From positions 62,001 through 126,000 of the forward strand of contig NZ_ATXN01000008.1 in the NCBI RefSeq assembly GCF_000421705.1: DNA of 64,000 nucleotides. The letters run 5' to 3'. The notes under the pieces were generated by a model. That model searched no databases and was not told the DNA's origin. It was given only the letters and a program-made list of their open reading frames with translations. This document shows positions 63,029-64,000 of this stretch, piece by piece. The DNA comes from Brevundimonas naejangsanensis DSM 23858. Lineage in GTDB: Bacteria; Pseudomonadota; Alphaproteobacteria; Caulobacterales; Caulobacteraceae. Every line of letters starts with the position of its first letter. The first letter of the stretch is position 1. The position numbers and the translations under genes were made by a program.

Positions 63029-63100
63029 GGCCTAACGCGCATTCGCGCTGCTTGAGGCTTCTTTGAAGCGGGCCTACCGCGCATTCGCGCTGCTTGAGGC
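63029..63100 (+). repeat. Post-stop structured repeat, copies 4 and 5 in tandem (after sapC)
   Basis: Two 30-bp units at 63029-63058 and 63071-63100 differ at one base. Each begins GGCCTA and ends GCTGCTTGAGGC, with outer GCCT/AGGC and inner GCGC-ATTC-GCGC hairpins. The first unit starts nine bases past the sapC stop. Confidence 0.8.
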
Positions 63101-63118
63101 CCGGATAAAGCGATGAAA

Positions 63119-63155
63119 TGAAAACGCCCCGTCAGGCTGCTGGCGGGGCGTTTTT
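63119..63155. terminator. Bidirectional intrinsic terminator between sapC and the MaoC-like gene
   Basis: AAAACGCCCCG (63121-63131) pairs with CGGGGCGTTTT with an inner CAG/CTG pair and a short loop; TTTTT follows on the plus strand, and TTTTCATTTC on the minus strand. Confidence 0.85.
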
Positions 63156-63180
63156 CGTCCATGCCACATGGAGAAGGGGT

Positions 63181-63588
63181 TTAGCGGCGGGCCACGAGGG
63201 CGCGGGTCAGGCAGGAGAAGACCAGTCGGCCCGCCTCGTCCAGAATGTCCTGCTGGGCGATGACCACGCCCTTTTCGTCACCGACCGGGTCCTTGCCCAT
63301 CACCGTCAGCCGTCCGCGCAGCAACTCGCCCGCAGGAGGATTGCGCAGGAAGCGCAGGCCATCCACCGCCAGGGTCTTGGACCCCGCCCAGCCGCCCATG
63401 CGGTCGGCGGACAGGCGGCTCCACAGGGCGTAGACCATGGCCTCGGGCGCGCCATAGGCGACGTCCCACCCCGGCAGGAAGCGTTCGGCGAACAGGTCCA
63501 GCGCCGCCGCATCGACGGCGCAGGCGCCCAGCGGTATGACCTGGCCGATCTCGAGATCCTCGAAATGGACGTGCAGCGGTTCGGTCAT
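63181..63588 (-). CDS. MaoC-like hotdog-fold protein
   Basis: A 135-residue hotdog-fold protein of the MaoC-like dehydratase group, which hydrates enoyl-CoA thioesters. The N-terminal HFEDLEIGQVIPLGACAVDAAALDLFAERFLPG and the central AVDGLRFLRNPPAGELLRGRLTV strand are typical. The catalytic D-x4-H of R-hydratases is not evident (the segment reads D-x-A-Y-G), so enoyl hydratase activity is uncertain. It ends the unit with the oxidoreductase gene 17 bases upstream. Confidence 0.82.
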   Translation of the reverse strand: MTEPLHVHFEDLEIGQVIPLGACAVDAAALDLFAERFLPGWDVAYGAPEAMVYALWSRLSADRMGGWAGSKTLAVDGLRFLRNPPAGELLRGRLTVMGKDPVGDEKGVVIAQQDILDEAGRLVFSCLTRALVARR

Positions 63589-63605
63589 GCGCGGTTCTTC
63601 CTCGC

Positions 63606-64000
63606 TCAGGCCGCCGGCTCCTCCGACACCCGGACCATCAGCTTGCCGTCATGGTCGCCGGTGAACAAGCGATTCAGCGAGCCGACCGCCCCTTCCAGGC
63701 CGTCGTCGACGTGCACCTTCCACTGGATCTTGCCGTCGGCCAGCCACGGGCCCATTTCGGCGACCATTTCCTTGGCGCGGTGGGCGTAGTCGAGGACCAG
63801 GAAGCCCTGCACGTCCAGACGGTGGGTGATGATGCGCGAGAAATTGGGCGAAGGCGGCATCCGCGTGGCGTTATAGGCCGAGATCAGGCCGCAGACGGCC
63901 ATGCGGCCGTGCACCTTCAGCCGGTTCCACACGGCGATCATGATGTCGCCGCCGACGTTCTCGAAATTGAGGTCGATCCCGTCGGGCGCCAGGCGGTCCA
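63606..64000 (-). CDS. NADP-dependent oxidoreductase, MDR type (cut by right edge)
   Basis: The C-terminal 130 residues of a medium-chain dehydrogenase/reductase of the curcumin/leukotriene B4 12-hydroxydehydrogenase group. The read-in frame gives DRLAPDGIDLNFENVGGDIMIAVWNRLK..., with the FENVGG motif and RMAVCGLISAYNAT typical of this family, then the C-terminal FTGDHDGKLMVRV. The N-terminal domain and NADP site lie outside the window. It is followed after 17 bases by the MaoC-like gene, so they are probably co-transcribed. Confidence 0.87.
   Translation of the reverse strand, partial: DRLAPDGIDLNFENVGGDIMIAVWNRLKVHGRMAVCGLISAYNATRMPPSPNFSRIITHRLDVQGFLVLDYAHRAKEMVAEMGPWLADGKIQWKVHVDDGLEGAVGSLNRLFTGDHDGKLMVRVSEEPAA

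Overview
The window is a GC-rich, gene-dense chromosomal segment from an alphaproteobacterium, most likely Caulobacteraceae and probably Brevundimonas. This assignment is inferred from family content: a detached F1 ATP synthase operon atpHAGDC, a TonB-dependent receptor of the Xanthomonas/Caulobacter type, DUF484-xerC, DUF4167, DUF1178, an NDUFAF5-like methyltransferase, PtsP beside LysC, and sigma-70 promoters of TTGACG / GCTA type. I see no rRNA, CRISPR array, prophage, insertion sequence or transposase. Most of the window is housekeeping DNA with small accessory insertions.

Layout. 1-2.2 kb: edge of an unknown gene with its promoter, an ABC ATPase without its permease, a small exported protein, and RppH. 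2.2-7.2 kb: F1 ATP synthase operon (minus) with its terminator. 7.5-9.1 kb: TerC and glutaminyl cyclase. 9.3-15.7 kb: priA, then divergent tal-DUF484-xerC, a two-lobed aspartyl protease and an atypical SDR. 15.8-22.9 kb: DUF5694 protein, lpdA, a large TonB receptor, tRNA-Gly(GCC), and a 3-hydroxyacyl-CoA dehydrogenase-like SDR. 22.9-30.5 kb: YkvA, quinone oxidoreductase, isoaspartyl peptidase, BCCT transporter, serine hydrolase, a truncated SPFH-like protein and a DUF4893 lipoprotein. 30.6-36.5 kb: degenerate hybrid histidine kinase, DUF4167, prmC, an opposite-strand YihY gene, prfA. 36.7-39.9 kb: response regulator, TauE exporter, lipoprotein, GST, DUF333. 39.9-46.0 kb: ispG, rodZ, ptsP, lysC. 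46.0-51.6 kb: ubiG-AAA ATPase (plus) and the long minus block comF-grxC-nitrilase-DUF1178-AraC-DUF6265-GNAT. 51.6-58.5 kb: NDUFAF5-like methyltransferase, the tightly coupled block ppiC-argJ-mutT-flp (the Flp pilin is only 58 aa), and divergent secA. 58.7-64 kb: PLP enzyme, a Pro/Ala-rich membrane protein, zur plus alpha/beta hydrolase, sapC, a MaoC-like protein, and an oxidoreductase cut by the edge.

The most interesting signal is a short structured element present five times at four loci. In each case it lies 9-20 bp downstream of a stop codon, in the same orientation relative to the gene just ended (priA, an SDR, secA, sapC). In three loci it precedes an intrinsic terminator. The copies share CGCTGCTTGAG and an outer stem that changes in compensatory fashion (CGCT:AGCG versus GCCT:AGGC), which suggests a folded 3'-UTR element. 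Two other inverted-repeat elements (96 and 148 bp) sit at convergent gene junctions. No multi-gene defence or biosynthetic system is visible.
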